DNA of 64,000 nt from Pseudomonadota bacterium. GTDB lineage: Bacteria; Pseudomonadota; Alphaproteobacteria; Rhodobacterales; Rhodobacteraceae. Where the stretch lies: NCBI GenBank assembly GCA_038533575.1, contig JBCAYL010000001.1, forward strand, positions 1,144,226 to 1,208,225, read 5' to 3'. Made by a program: the position numbers and the translations under genes. Shown here in pieces: positions 19,649-29,433 of this stretch; the first letter of the stretch is position 1, and the number at the start of each line of letters is the position of its first letter. Below the pieces are notes generated by a model. That model saw only the letters and a program-made list of their open reading frames with translations, ran no database searches and was not told the origin of the DNA.

Positions 19649-20514
19649 AGATCGGATTTATCGGCCTCGGCAACATGGGCGCGCCCATGGCGGCCAATCT
19701 GGTGGCGGCGGGCCATGACGTGATAGGCTTCGACACGGCCACGCGGCCCGAGGGCCTCTCGATGGCCGAGACAGCACAGGGCGCCGCCGAGGGCGCGGAC
19801 GTCGTCATCACGATGCTGCCCAACGGCGATATCCTCTGCGCGGTCGCAGCCGACATCCTGCCAGCCATGGCCGAGGGCGCGATCCTGCTGGATTGCTCCA
19901 CGGTGGACGTGGCCTCCGCGCGGGAGGTGGCCGCCTCGGCGGCGGATCATGGCGTGGCCACGCTCGACGCACCCGTCTCCGGCGGGATCGGCGGGGCCAC
20001 GAACGGTACGCTCACCTTCATGGTGGGCGGAGAGGGCACCGCCTTCGAGACGGCCAAGCCGCTCTTCGATATCATGGGCCAGAAGGCCGTCCATTGTGGG
20101 CCCGCGGGCAACGGGCAAGCCGCCAAGATCTGCAACAACATGATCCTCGGCATCACCATGATCGGCACCTGCGAGGCCTTCGCGCTCGCCGACAAGCTGG
20201 GTCTCGACCGGCAGGCGATGTTCGACGTGGTGAGCACGTCCTCGGGATATTCGTGGTCCATGAATGCCTATTGCCCCGCCCCGGGCATCGGCCCCCAGAG
20301 CCCGGCGGACAACGACTACACGCCGGGCTTCGCGGCAGCGCTGATGCTCAAAGATCTGCGCCTCTCGCAATCCGCCGCCGCCGATGCCAACGCCGACACT
20401 CCGCTCGGCGCGGCCGCCACGGAGCTTTACCGGCAATTCGTCGATGACGAGGGCCAGGGCGGCAAGGATTTCAGCGCTATGCTGCCCCGCTTCGAGGCCC
20501 GTGGACGAGGTTAA
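19645..20514 (+). CDS. mmsB: 3-hydroxyisobutyrate dehydrogenase
   Basis: This 289-aa NAD-dependent dehydrogenase begins with the signature IGFIGLGNMGAPMAANLVAAGH. It has the substrate motif DAPVSGGIGGATNGTLTFMV and the catalytic lysine in GNGQAAKICNNMILG. The C-terminal domain ends in a typical LGAAATELYRQFVDDE. It oxidises 3-hydroxyisobutyrate to methylmalonate semialdehyde, the mmsA substrate, so the cluster covers the route from isobutyryl-CoA to propionyl-CoA except for the hydratase step. Confidence 0.96.
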   Translation: MKIGFIGLGNMGAPMAANLVAAGHDVIGFDTATRPEGLSMAETAQGAAEGADVVITMLPNGDILCAVAADILPAMAEGAILLDCSTVDVASAREVAASAADHGVATLDAPVSGGIGGATNGTLTFMVGGEGTAFETAKPLFDIMGQKAVHCGPAGNGQAAKICNNMILGITMIGTCEAFALADKLGLDRQAMFDVVSTSSGYSWSMNAYCPAPGIGPQSPADNDYTPGFAAALMLKDLRLSQSAAADANADTPLGAAATELYRQFVDDEGQGGKDFSAMLPRFEARGRG

Positions 20515-20576
20515 TGGACGGGGCTGACCCCGCCTGCTATCGTGCCTGCGTCCGCGACTTAAAGAAGGAGGCTTTC

Positions 20577-20660
20577 ATGGCCACCACCACCGTCGTCGGC
20601 ATCTTCATCATCGCGTTTGCCGGGCTCGGCGCCATCTGGCTCTACCGCTCGGGCTTCTGA
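20577..20660 (+). CDS. 27-aa membrane micropeptide
   Basis: ATG at 20577 is preceded, 5 nt away, by a near-perfect Shine-Dalgarno (GAAGGAGG). The product is a single hydrophobic helix, TTTVVGIFIIAFAGLGAIWL, followed by YRSGF. It sits 62 nt after mmsB and 3 nt before the end of the convergent uvrA gene. No family is recognised. The strong ribosome-binding site and helix are the support. Confidence 0.6.
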   Translation: MATTTVVGIFIIAFAGLGAIWLYRSGF

Positions 20661-20663
20661 GCC

Positions 20664-23552
20664 CTACTCGGCCGCGAGCTTCCGTGCTTCGAGCATGGGC
20701 TTGAGATAGCGGCCCGTGTGGCTCTCCGGCACTTCTGCGACCTCTTCCGGCGTGCCGGTGGCCACGATCGTACCCCCGCCATCCCCGCCCTCTGGGCCAA
20801 CGTCGATGATGTGATCTGCCGTCTTGATGACGTCGAGATTGTGCTCGATCACGACGACACTGTTGCCCTGGTCGACGAGTTCATGGAGCACCTCGAGCAG
20901 CTTCCTGACATCCTCGAAATGCAGGCCCGTCGTCGGCTCATCGAGGATGTAGAGCGTGCGGCCCGTGGAGCGCTTTGAGAGCTCCTTGGAGAGCTTCACC
21001 CGCTGCGCTTCGCCGCCCGAGAGCGTCGTGGCCTGCTGGCCCACCTTGATGTAGCCCAGCCCCACGCGCATGAGCGCGTCCATCTTCTCGCGGATCGAGG
21101 GCACCGCCTTGAAGAATTCCTGTGCGTCTTCAACCGTCATATCAAGAACGTCGGCTATGCTCTTGCCCTTGAACTGGATTTCCAGCGTCTCGCGATTGTA
21201 GCGCTTGCCCTCGCAGGTCTCGCAGGTGACGTAGACATCCGGCAGGAAGTGCATCTCGATCTTGATGACGCCGTCGCCCTGGCAGGCCTCGCAGCGCCCG
21301 CCCTTCACGTTGAAGGAGAAGCGTCCCGGCTTGTAGCCGCGCGTCTTGGCCTCGGGCAGCCCGGCGAACCAATCGCGAATGGGCGTGAAGGCGCCCGTAT
21401 AGGTCGCGGGGTTCGAGCGCGGCGTGCGCCCGATGGGCCGCTGGTCGATGTCGATGACCTTGTCGAGATGCTCGAGGCCCTTGATCGTCTCGCAGGGCGC
21501 GGGCGTCTGGCGCGCGCCGTTGAGGCGCATGGAGGCGGTTTTGAAGAGCGTCTCGATCGTGAGCGTGGATTTGCCACCGCCGGAGACCCCCGTGACGCAG
21601 ACGAACTTGCCCAGCGGGAAGTCCACCGTGACCTCCTTGAGGTTGTTTCCCGTGGCCTTCACCACGGTCACCTTCTTCTTGCCCTTCTTGCCTGGGCGTC
21701 GTTCGTCCGGCACGGGGATGGAGCGCCGCCCGGCGAGGTAATCGCCGGTGACGGAGGCGTCGGTGGACATGATCTCCGCGGGCGTGCCCCGCGCCACGAC
21801 CTCGCCGCCATGGACCCCGGCCCCCGGGCCGATATCGAAGACGTAATCCGCCTCGCGAATGGCTTCTTCGTCATGCTCGACGACGATGACGGTATTGCCC
21901 TGGTCGCGCAGGTTCTTCAGCGTCGTCAGCAGGCGGTCATTGTCGCGCTGGTGGAGCCCGATGGAGGGCTCGTCGAGCACATAAAGCACGCCCGTGAGCC
22001 CCGAGCCAATCTGGGAGGCGAGCCGGATGCGCTGGCTCTCGCCGCCGCTCAACGTCCCCGATGAGCGCGAGAGTGTGAGGTAATCGAGGCCCACGTTGTT
22101 GAGAAAGCCCAGCCGCTCGCGGATCTCCTTAAGGATCGCCCGCGCGATATCATTCTTCTGGCGCGAGAGCGCTTCGGGCACGCCATCACACCATTCGAGC
22201 GCCTCACGGATCGACATCTCCACGACCTCGCCCACGTGACGCAGCACGACCTCGCCGTCGGTCTTCGAGCCGATCTTCACCGCGAGCGCTTCGGGGCGCA
22301 GGCGGTAGCCGCCGCAGGTCCCGCAGGGCCGATTGTTCTGGTAGCGCTCGAATTCCTCGCGGATCCAGCTCGAATCCGTCTCGCGGTAGCGCCGCTCCAT
22401 GTTGGGAATGACGCCCTCGAAGGGCCGTGACACCTGGTAGACCCGGCCGCCCTCGTCGTAGCGGAAGGCGATCTCCTCCTCGCCCGAGCCATGGAGGAAG
22501 ACCTGCTGCACATGGGCTGGCAGGTCCTTCCACTTAAGCTTCTTGTCGAATTCGTAGTGCCGCGCGATGGCGTCGATGGTCTGCAGGAAATACGGGCTCT
22601 TGCCCTTCCGCCAGGGCGCGAGCGCGCCATCGGCCAGCGTGATCCCCTGGTCGGGCACGACAAGGCGCTCGTCGAAGAAAAGTTCGTGCCCAAGACCGTC
22701 GCAATCAGGGCAAGCTCCGAAGGGCGCGTTGAAGGAGAAAAGGCGCGGCTCGATCTCGGGGATCGTGAAGCCGGATACCGGGCAAGCGAAATTCTCCGAG
22801 AAGGTGATGCGCTCCGGGTCCCCTTCTTTCGGCGCCGTCTCGAGGATCGCAATCCCGTCGGCCAGATCGAGCGCCGTGCGCAAACTGTCGGCGAGCCGTG
22901 TTTCCAGCCCCTCGCGCACGACGATCCGGTCCACGACCACGTCGATATCGTGGCGGAATTTCTTGTCGAGCGTGGGCGGCTCGTCGAGCTCGTAGAATTC
23001 GCCGTCGACCTTCACCCGCTGGAAGCCCTGCTTGCGGAGCTCGAGGAACTCCTTGCGGTACTCGCCCTTCCGGTCGCGCACGATGGGCGCGAGGAGGTAA
23101 CCGCGCGTCCCCTCTTCCATGCGCATGACCTGGTCGACCATGTCCTGGACCTGCTGGGCCTCGATGGGCTGACCCGTGGCCGGCGAATAGGGCGTGCCGG
23201 CGCGCGCGAAGAGCAGCCGCATGTAATCGTAGATCTCGGTGACCGTGCCCACCGTCGAGCGCGGGTTCTTCGAGGTGGTCTTCTGCTCGATGGAGATCGC
23301 CGGGGAGAGGCCCGAGATGTGATCGACGTCGGGCTTTTCCATCATGTCGAGGAATTGCCGCGCATAGGCCGACAGGGATTCGACATAGCGCCGTTGACCC
23401 TCGGCATAGATCGTGTCGAAGGCGAGCGAGGATTTACCGGAGCCCGACAGCCCCGTGATGACGACGAATTCGTCGCGCGGAATGTCCACGTCGATGCCCT
23501 TGAGATTATGCTCTCGCGCGCCGCGAACCTCGATGAATTTCTGCTCAGCCAT
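20664..23552 (-). CDS. uvrA: Excinuclease ABC subunit A
   Basis: The 962-aa DNA-damage recognition ATPase has two Walker A sites, [16 protein letters not shown] near the N-terminus and [16 protein letters not shown] in the second half. It also has ABC signatures [12 protein letters not shown] and [12 protein letters not shown], and zinc-binding cysteine pairs ([26 protein letters not shown] with [10 protein letters not shown]). The ATG at 23552 is preferred over a GTG two codons upstream because AAGGGG is correctly spaced. No LexA-type box was identified upstream. Confidence 0.98.
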   Translation of the reverse strand: MAEQKFIEVRGAREHNLKGIDVDIPRDEFVVITGLSGSGKSSLAFDTIYAEGQRRYVESLSAYARQFLDMMEKPDVDHISGLSPAISIEQKTTSKNPRSTVGTVTEIYDYMRLLFARAGTPYSPATGQPIEAQQVQDMVDQVMRMEEGTRGYLLAPIVRDRKGEYRKEFLELRKQGFQRVKVDGEFYELDEPPTLDKKFRHDIDVVVDRIVVREGLETRLADSLRTALDLADGIAILETAPKEGDPERITFSENFACPVSGFTIPEIEPRLFSFNAPFGACPDCDGLGHELFFDERLVVPDQGITLADGALAPWRKGKSPYFLQTIDAIARHYEFDKKLKWKDLPAHVQQVFLHGSGEEEIAFRYDEGGRVYQVSRPFEGVIPNMERRYRETDSSWIREEFERYQNNRPCGTCGGYRLRPEALAVKIGSKTDGEVVLRHVGEVVEMSIREALEWCDGVPEALSRQKNDIARAILKEIRERLGFLNNVGLDYLTLSRSSGTLSGGESQRIRLASQIGSGLTGVLYVLDEPSIGLHQRDNDRLLTTLKNLRDQGNTVIVVEHDEEAIREADYVFDIGPGAGVHGGEVVARGTPAEIMSTDASVTGDYLAGRRSIPVPDERRPGKKGKKKVTVVKATGNNLKEVTVDFPLGKFVCVTGVSGGGKSTLTIETLFKTASMRLNGARQTPAPCETIKGLEHLDKVIDIDQRPIGRTPRSNPATYTGAFTPIRDWFAGLPEAKTRGYKPGRFSFNVKGGRCEACQGDGVIKIEMHFLPDVYVTCETCEGKRYNRETLEIQFKGKSIADVLDMTVEDAQEFFKAVPSIREKMDALMRVGLGYIKVGQQATTLSGGEAQRVKLSKELSKRSTGRTLYILDEPTTGLHFEDVRKLLEVLHELVDQGNSVVVIEHNLDVIKTADHIIDVGPEGGDGGGTIVATGTPEEVAEVPESHTGRYLKPMLEARKLAAE

Positions 23553-23633
23553 GGCCACCCCTTAATGACATCCAAGACATAGGTCCCGAACCCGCGCTCG
23601 CCAATTCAGATTTGTGAACGAAGCATGAACACC

Positions 23634-24761
23634 CTACCTCAAGCGCCGCGTCACCGCACGCACAATCATGAGCGCGGCCACCGGCCAGAGGATCAGCAGC
23701 GCCCAGAGGCCCGCATCTCCCGTCCCCGCGATGACGAATGCGAAGATCGGCGTGCCGAGCCCGGTCCCCACATTGCCCATCTGCGCGATGGCTCCCGTGG
23801 CCCGGGCCTGATCGCCCCCGCGCGCGTTCCACGCCGGGATCGCGGCAAAGCAGGCGCCCGGGACGAGGCCCATCCCGATGAAGAGAAGGTAGCTCGCGGG
23901 CCAGAAGCCGAGCGGCAGCGGCAATGCGCCAAAGAGCATGCAGAGATATCCCAGCGCCATGACCCGCCCCGGCGGCTGCGACTTGCAGAGCCAGCCCGCC
24001 GCGAAAGTTCCCGCGAGCGAGACGAGCGGCAGGATGCCCGCGAGCTCCGGACGTGCGAAGGCGGGCGGCAAGAAGGTCACCGTTGCCACGAAGAGCAGCG
24101 TGTAGATCACGAACACGAGCGCCGGACCCGCGAGCCGGGCGCTGCCATAGGCCTCCCGGTGCGCGGAAAAGAAAGCGATGTCCGTGGGCTCCCCGCGCGT
24201 GGGCGGCAGGAGCACCCAGAGCACGACGAAGAGCAAAGCGAAGGCCGCGCCGTGGGTGAGAAAGAGCGCCTCCACCCCGCCGAGCGCCAGAAGCAGTGGA
24301 AAGACGGCGGCGGCGACGGCGAAGGCCACGCCGAAGAACATCGCCCAGATCGACATGACCACCGGTCGGTCCGCATCGGTGGCCGCCGCGGCCATAGTGG
24401 GCGGCACGGCCACCACCAGCGCGAGATGCGAGACCCCCTCGAGCGCGCGCAGGAGCAGCATGGGCAGGTAAGGCGGCAAAAGCGCGCCGGCGAGGCTCAC
24501 CCCTGCCCCCAGCGCCAGCGCGCCGAGGATCACGGGCCGCGTGCCGAGCCGCGCCACGAGCGCGCCCGCCACCACGCCCAGCGCGATCCCGATGGAGGAG
24601 ACCATCGTCACGAAAAAGGAGACCGCTTGCACGCTTGCCTCGTAGTGCTCCGCGAGCGCATCGAGGGTCAGCGAAACCTTGATGAACTGCATCGCCGCCA
24701 AAAGGCCGACGAAGAAAAGAATGGCGACGAGTGTCCAGGATGTCCGCGCGGGAGGCTGCAT
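23634..24761 (-). CDS. MFS transporter, substrate unknown
   Basis: The 375-aa product starts MQPPARTSWTLVAILFFVGL and contains about twelve hydrophobic segments. The motif A-like loop between helices 2 and 3 is VAGALVARLGTRPVILGALA. The frame runs on upstream for another 300 codons, but that part is the antisense shadow of the vWA gene. The ATG at 24761 has GGGAGG before it. It is divergent from the vWA gene with a shared 110-nt promoter region. The substrate cannot be inferred. Confidence 0.88.
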   Translation of the reverse strand: MQPPARTSWTLVAILFFVGLLAAMQFIKVSLTLDALAEHYEASVQAVSFFVTMVSSIGIALGVVAGALVARLGTRPVILGALALGAGVSLAGALLPPYLPMLLLRALEGVSHLALVVAVPPTMAAAATDADRPVVMSIWAMFFGVAFAVAAAVFPLLLALGGVEALFLTHGAAFALLFVVLWVLLPPTRGEPTDIAFFSAHREAYGSARLAGPALVFVIYTLLFVATVTFLPPAFARPELAGILPLVSLAGTFAAGWLCKSQPPGRVMALGYLCMLFGALPLPLGFWPASYLLFIGMGLVPGACFAAIPAWNARGGDQARATGAIAQMGNVGTGLGTPIFAFVIAGTGDAGLWALLILWPVAALMIVRAVTRRLR

Positions 24762-24872
24762 CCGCCTCCCATCGCGCCACTGCGGCAAGAAGGCAAGACA
24801 GGCCCGGAATTCCTTTCTTTGCCGGGCGGTCGAATCGCGCAACCCTGCGGGGCATTCTTTTGGAGATTTCCG

Positions 24873-27668
24873 ATGCTGTTGCGTTCTTTGATCGCTCTTT
24901 TCCTGCTCCTGTCGGCCCCGCTCGCTGCGCAGGAGCGCACCAATACGATCCTCGTGCTCGATGGGTCGGGCTCCATGTGGGGTCAGATCGACGGGGTCAA
25001 CAAGATCGTCATCGCACGGGAGGTGGTAGGCACGCTGCTCGCCGATTTTCCCGGCGGTCAGAATCTTGGGCTCACCGTCTATGGCCACCGCACGCGGGGC
25101 GATTGCAGCGATATCGAGACGGTCGTCGCCCCCGGCCAGGGCACGCGCGGCGCCATCGAGCAGGCGGTCAACGGGATCAACCCGCGCGGCAAGACGCCCA
25201 TGACAGATGCCATCATCAACGCTGCCGAAGCGCTGCGCTACACCGAGGAAGCGGCCACCGTCATCCTCGTCTCCGACGGCATCGAGACCTGCAATCCCGA
25301 TCCCTGCGCGGCGGCGACGGCGCTCGAGGAGGCGGGCATCGATTTCACCGCCCACGTGGTGGGCTTCGACGTCACCGATCCCGAGGCGCTGGCGCAGATG
25401 CAGTGCCTTGCGGGCAATACCGGCGGCCAGTTTCTGACCGCGGCAAACGCCGCCGAACTGAGCACGGCGCTCACCCGCGTGGCGGTGGCGCCGGAGCCCG
25501 TACTGGCGCAGATGGCCTTTGTTGCGCGGGCGGGCGCCGATGGGCCCCTGCTCGAGGATGTGCGCTGGAGCGTCGCGCCCGCGGGCAGCGCGGACGCGCG
25601 CGCCTTCGAGGGCACAGAGACGCTCACGCTCGAGCCGGGGGACTGGACGCTCTCGGCCCAGTGGGCGCAATCGGGCGAAGTCATCTCCGGCGGCTTCGTC
25701 GTGCCGCCCGAGGGCAGCAGTATCGAGGTCATCTTCCAGCCCCTGCCGGAAATTGTCCCCGTCACCTTCCGCGCCGTGCTCGGCACCGAGGACGGCCCCC
25801 TCGTGGAGGGCCCCGTGGAATGGACGCTGGGCAACGGCGCCTCGCAGACGGGCAACCCCTTGCAGGCGGATTTCGAAGCAGGCTCCTACACTGTCACGGC
25901 CTATTGGCTCGCAGGAGAGGCCGCCTCTGATCCGCGGCAGTTCATCGCCGTCCCCGGCGGGCGCGAGGTGCTGGTCGTCTTCGAGGAGCCCGCGCCCACG
26001 GCCACGCTCACCGCCCCAGCGACGGCCCTCGCCGGATCCACCATCGAGGTAGCCTGGGCTGGGCCCGGCACAGCGGGCGATCTCGTCGCCGTCACCGATG
26101 CGAGCCGGACGGATGTGACCTTTCCCTACCGCTACGCCAACACGGCGGACGTGGCGGAGGGCAATCCGCTCCCCCTCCTCATGCCGACGGTCCCGGGGGA
26201 TTACGTTGTGGAATACAGCCTCGGCGCAGGCGACGCGCGTATCGGCGCGGTGCCCATCACGCTCACTGAGCCGCCCGCGTCGATCACGTCACCAAAGACG
26301 GTCACCGCCGGCGCGCGGTTCGAGGTGGCTTGGGAGGGGCCGGCCTATGCTGGCGACAAGCTCGGTGTCACAGCGGCCGACGCGGAGGATCCGAACTGGC
26401 CCTACCGCTTCGCGACCCGCGCCGTGGACGTGACCGAAGGCACGACACTCATGCTGCAGGCCCCCACAGAGCCTGGTTCCTACGTCGTCGAATACGCCTA
26501 CGGGCAGGACGCCCGCCGCCTCCTCGCCGTGGCGCTCGAGGTGGTAGAGGTCGCCGCGACGCTCACCGCCCCCGCCCGCGTGGAGGCGGGCGCGACCTTC
26601 GAGGTCGCTTGGGACGGGCCCGGCTACACCGGCGACAAGCTCGGGATCACGGCGGCGGATCATGAAGACATCGGCTGGCCCTACCGCTTCGTCTCCGACA
26701 CCGCGGAGGTGGCAGAGGGTAGCCCGCTCATGCTGACTGCCCCCACGGAGCCCGGTGCCTACGTGGTCGAATACGTGCTGGGGCAAGACAGCTCCCGCCT
26801 CGTCGCCGTGGCGCTCGAGGTCACCGGCGTCAGCGCGGCAATCACCGCGCCCGAAAGCGTCGCCGCCGGCTCCCGTTTCGAGGTTGCCTGGACAGGGCCG
26901 GGATACGCGGGCGACAAGCTGGGCATCACCGCCGCCGATGCCGAGGATGTCAGCTGGCCCTATCGCTTCGCCGAGGACACGGTGGATGTCGCGGGCGGGT
27001 CGACGCTCACGATGCTCGCGCCCACCGCGCCGGGCGCCTACGTCCTCGAATACGTGCTGGGGCAGGACAGCTCCCGCCTCGTCTCCGAGCCACTGACGGT
27101 CACGGCACTCGCAGCCACCCTCACCGCGCCGGCAGAAGCCCCCGCGGGCGCGCAGGTGGACGTGGCGTGGACCGGCCCAGGATACCCGCGCGACAAGCTC
27201 GGCGTCACAGCGGCCGACTACGAGGATATCGCCTGGCCCTACCGCTTCGCCGCCGATGAGACCCCGGTCTCGGAGGGCGCGGTCGTGCGCGTGCAGCTGC
27301 CCACGACGCCGGGCGCTTACGTCCTCGAATACGTGCTGGGCCAGGATTCGAGCCGCCTTGCCTCCGTGCCCATCACGGTGACGCCCGTCAGCGCCACGCT
27401 CACGGCACCCGCCACAGGCGCGGCAGGCAGCGAGATAGACATCGCCTGGGAGGGGCCGGGTTACGCCCGGGATTTCATCGGGATCACCCCGGCCAACTAC
27501 GAGGATATCGCCTGGCCCTATCGCTTCGCGGAGCGGACGCGAGACCTGCCCGGCGAGGTGTTGCGCCTCACGCTGCCTGACACGCCGGGCGACTACGTGC
27601 TCGAATACGTGCTCGGCCTCGACACGTCGCGCCTCGCGGCCATCCCCATCACCGTGACGGAGAACTGA
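24873..27668 (+). CDS. Exported vWA-domain protein with six tandem C-terminal repeats
   Basis: The 931-aa product starts with a signal peptide (MLLRSLIALFLLLSAPLAAQ). A von Willebrand A domain occupies about residues 22-205, with the MIDAS motif DGSGS (Asp30, Ser32, Ser34), the Thr of GKTPMTDA and the Asp of VSDGIETCN. One or two Ig-like stretches follow (about 210-370), then six repeats of about 93 residues, each with a version of VAWxGPGYxGDKLGIT, WPYRF and PGAYVLEYVLGQDSSRL. It has no sortase motif, C-terminal membrane anchor or autotransporter barrel, so it is probably periplasmic or secreted. The start has GGAGA 6-7 nt upstream; the frame is open 416 codons further up but without a signal sequence. 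Confidence 0.85.
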   Translation: MLLRSLIALFLLLSAPLAAQERTNTILVLDGSGSMWGQIDGVNKIVIAREVVGTLLADFPGGQNLGLTVYGHRTRGDCSDIETVVAPGQGTRGAIEQAVNGINPRGKTPMTDAIINAAEALRYTEEAATVILVSDGIETCNPDPCAAATALEEAGIDFTAHVVGFDVTDPEALAQMQCLAGNTGGQFLTAANAAELSTALTRVAVAPEPVLAQMAFVARAGADGPLLEDVRWSVAPAGSADARAFEGTETLTLEPGDWTLSAQWAQSGEVISGGFVVPPEGSSIEVIFQPLPEIVPVTFRAVLGTEDGPLVEGPVEWTLGNGASQTGNPLQADFEAGSYTVTAYWLAGEAASDPRQFIAVPGGREVLVVFEEPAPTATLTAPATALAGSTIEVAWAGPGTAGDLVAVTDASRTDVTFPYRYANTADVAEGNPLPLLMPTVPGDYVVEYSLGAGDARIGAVPITLTEPPASITSPKTVTAGARFEVAWEGPAYAGDKLGVTAADAEDPNWPYRFATRAVDVTEGTTLMLQAPTEPGSYVVEYAYGQDARRLLAVALEVVEVAATLTAPARVEAGATFEVAWDGPGYTGDKLGITAADHEDIGWPYRFVSDTAEVAEGSPLMLTAPTEPGAYVVEYVLGQDSSRLVAVALEVTGVSAAITAPESVAAGSRFEVAWTGPGYAGDKLGITAADAEDVSWPYRFAEDTVDVAGGSTLTMLAPTAPGAYVLEYVLGQDSSRLVSEPLTVTALAATLTAPAEAPAGAQVDVAWTGPGYPRDKLGVTAADYEDIAWPYRFAADETPVSEGAVVRVQLPTTPGAYVLEYVLGQDSSRLASVPITVTPVSATLTAPATGAAGSEIDIAWEGPGYARDFIGITPANYEDIAWPYRFAERTRDLPGEVLRLTLPDTPGDYVLEYVLGLDTSRLAAIPITVTEN
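25995..27665 (+). repeat. Six tandem about 280-bp coding repeats in the vWA gene
   Basis: Repeat units begin near 25995, 26272, 26549, 26830, 27107 and 27388. Each opens with a (T/S)LTAPA-like strand and AG..FEVAW, and closes with YV(V/L)EYVLGQDSSRL. Units 3-6 are the most alike; unit 1 is the most divergent and lacks the GDKLG core. This indicates duplication within the gene. Confidence 0.85.
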
Positions 27669-27792
27669 TCCGCGTGGCGCCATTGCGCCGCGCGTTAACG
27701 CATTCTTCACTTAGCTGAAGGAAGGATTTCCAGACTGGGAGGGCGCCACCCATTGCGGCATCCTCTTTGTATTATCTCGAAAGGCTGCCGCC

Positions 27793-27876
27793 ATGTTCAA
27801 GCAATTGCATTACCTCACCATCGCCGCGATCATCTGGGGTGGCGCCACCACCATCGCGGTGGCGCTCGTCGGCTAG
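27793..27876 (+). CDS. 27-aa membrane micropeptide before lpd
   Basis: ATG at 27793 gives MFKQLHYLTIAAIIWGGATT followed by IAVALVG and TAG. It is a single hydrophobic helix with a short basic N-terminus. GAAAGG lies about 8 nt upstream. It lies between the vWA gene and the convergent lpd gene (16 nt from its stop). No family is recognised. Support is weaker than for the 20577-20660 peptide. Confidence 0.45.
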   Translation: MFKQLHYLTIAAIIWGGATTIAVALVG

Positions 27877-27892
27877 GCGGCGCACACCTCGC

Positions 27893-29299
27893 TCAGAAGT
27901 GGATCGCGCGGTCCCACGCGTCGAGCGTGCTCTCGTGCATCATCTCCGACAGAGTCGGGTGCGGGAAGACGGTCTCCATGAGGTCCTCTTCCGTCGTCTC
28001 GAGCTTTTGGCCGATGACGTAGCCCTGGATCATCTCGGTGACCTCCGCGCCCACCATGTGCGCGCCGAGGAGCTCGCCCGTCTTGGCGTCGAAGACCGTC
28101 TTCACGAGGCCCTCGGGCTCACCCAGCGCGATGGCCTTGCCGTTGCCGATGAAGGGGAAGCGGCCCACCTTGATCTCGCGGCCCGTCTCCTTGGCCTTCG
28201 CCTCGGTGAGGCCAACGGAGGCGACCTGCGGGTGGCAATACGTGCAGCCGGCGATGGCTTCTGGCTTCACCGGGTGCACGTTGTTCTTGCCCGCGATGAG
28301 CTCGGCCACCATGACCCCCTCGTGGGAGGCCTTGTGCGCGAGCCAGGGCCCGTTCGTGGCGTCGCCGATGACGAAGAGCCCCTCGACGCCCGTGCGGCAA
28401 TACTCATCGGTCACGGCAAAGGAGCGGTCGAGCTTCACACCCGCCTCCTCGAGGCCGATGCCCGAGGTGTTGGCCACGATCCCCACGGCGGAGATGACAG
28501 TGTCGAACTCCTCGGTGGTGACCTTGCCGCCCTCTTCGATATGCGCGGTGACCTTCCCGCCCGCGCCGTTGGGCTTGCGGTCGAGCTTTTTGACCATCGC
28601 CTTGGCGCGGATCTTCATGCCCTGCTTCTCGAAGGATTTCTTCGCGAAGGCGGAGATCTCTTCGTCCTCCACGGGCAGGATGCGGTCCATGACCTCGACG
28701 ACGGTCGTGTCGCAGCCCAGCGTGTTGTAGAAGCTGGCGAATTCGATGCCGATGGCGCCGGAGCCGATGACGAGAAGCTTCTTCGGCATCTTCTTCGGCG
28801 TCAGCGCGTGCTTGTAGGTCCAGACGAGATCGCCGTCGGCCTCGAGGCCCGGCAGCTCCCGCGCGCGGGCGCCGGTGGCCACGATGACGTTCTTGGCGGT
28901 GAGCTCCTCGGAGCCCTTCTCCGTCTTGACCGTAACCTTGCCCTTACCGGCAAGCTTCGCCTCGCCCATGATGGCCGTGACCTTGTTCTTCTTCAGGAGG
29001 TGCCCCACCCCGCCGTTGAGCTGCTTGGCCACCGCGCGGGAGCGCGCGACGACGGCGTCGAGGTCGTAGTCGATGCCAGAGGCCTTCAGCCCGAACTCCT
29101 TGGCGCGGTGCATCAGGTGAAAGACCTCGGAGGAGCGCAGCATCGCCTTCGTCGGGATGCAGCCCCAGTTGAGACAGATGCCGCCCATATGCTCGCGTTC
29201 CACCACGGCGACCTTGAGGCCGAGCTGTGCGCCGCGGATCGCGGCCACGTAGCCCCCGGGGCCAGCGCCGATGACGACCATGTCGAAATTCTGAGCCAT
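27893..29299 (-). CDS. lpd: Dihydrolipoyl dehydrogenase (E3)
   Basis: The 468-aa flavoprotein begins with the FAD motif VVIGAGPGGYVAAIRGAQLG and the redox-active disulfide GGICLNWGCIPTKAMLRSSE. It has the NAD motif VIGSGAIGIEFASF and the second FAD motif GLFVIGDATNGPWLAHKAS. The dimer-interface His-Glu pair is in FPHPTLSEMMHES. It reoxidises dihydrolipoamide in 2-oxoacid dehydrogenase complexes; none of the E1/E2 genes is here, so which complex it serves is open. The ATG at 29299 fits the family better than the upstream start. A perfect 22-bp palindrome ends 21 nt upstream. Confidence 0.95.
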   Translation of the reverse strand: MAQNFDMVVIGAGPGGYVAAIRGAQLGLKVAVVEREHMGGICLNWGCIPTKAMLRSSEVFHLMHRAKEFGLKASGIDYDLDAVVARSRAVAKQLNGGVGHLLKKNKVTAIMGEAKLAGKGKVTVKTEKGSEELTAKNVIVATGARARELPGLEADGDLVWTYKHALTPKKMPKKLLVIGSGAIGIEFASFYNTLGCDTTVVEVMDRILPVEDEEISAFAKKSFEKQGMKIRAKAMVKKLDRKPNGAGGKVTAHIEEGGKVTTEEFDTVISAVGIVANTSGIGLEEAGVKLDRSFAVTDEYCRTGVEGLFVIGDATNGPWLAHKASHEGVMVAELIAGKNNVHPVKPEAIAGCTYCHPQVASVGLTEAKAKETGREIKVGRFPFIGNGKAIALGEPEGLVKTVFDAKTGELLGAHMVGAEVTEMIQGYVIGQKLETTEEDLMETVFPHPTLSEMMHESTLDAWDRAIHF

Positions 29300-29319
29300 T
29301 CTGCAGACCTTTCTCAAGC

Positions 29320-29341
29320 GTTTGTTTAACGTTAAACAAAC
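29320..29341. promoter_or_regulatory. Perfect 22-bp palindrome upstream of lpd (probable operator)
   Basis: GTTTGTTTAAC (29320-29330) is followed immediately by its exact reverse complement. It is AT-rich in a very GC-rich region and lies 21 nt before the lpd ATG. This is the size and place of a dimeric repressor site. The regulator is not identified; it does not fit the FNR, LexA or CtrA full-site patterns. Confidence 0.75.
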
Positions 29342-29433
29342 TCACCCAAGGTCAAAAGGGGGTGCAGGCCAACCCGGCGGCAATGCCGCACTGCGCCCAC
29401 GGCATAGCTGAGGCGCGGCCGTGAACCGCCGCC

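Noticed and set aside
23625-24872. Upstream 416-codon extension of the vWA frame
   Set aside because: It is antisense to the MFS transporter and lacks a leader; the signal peptide at 24873 marks the real start.
25995-27665. The tandem repeats as a CRISPR-like array
   Set aside because: The units are about 280 bp, coding and imperfect; there are no short spacers or cas genes.
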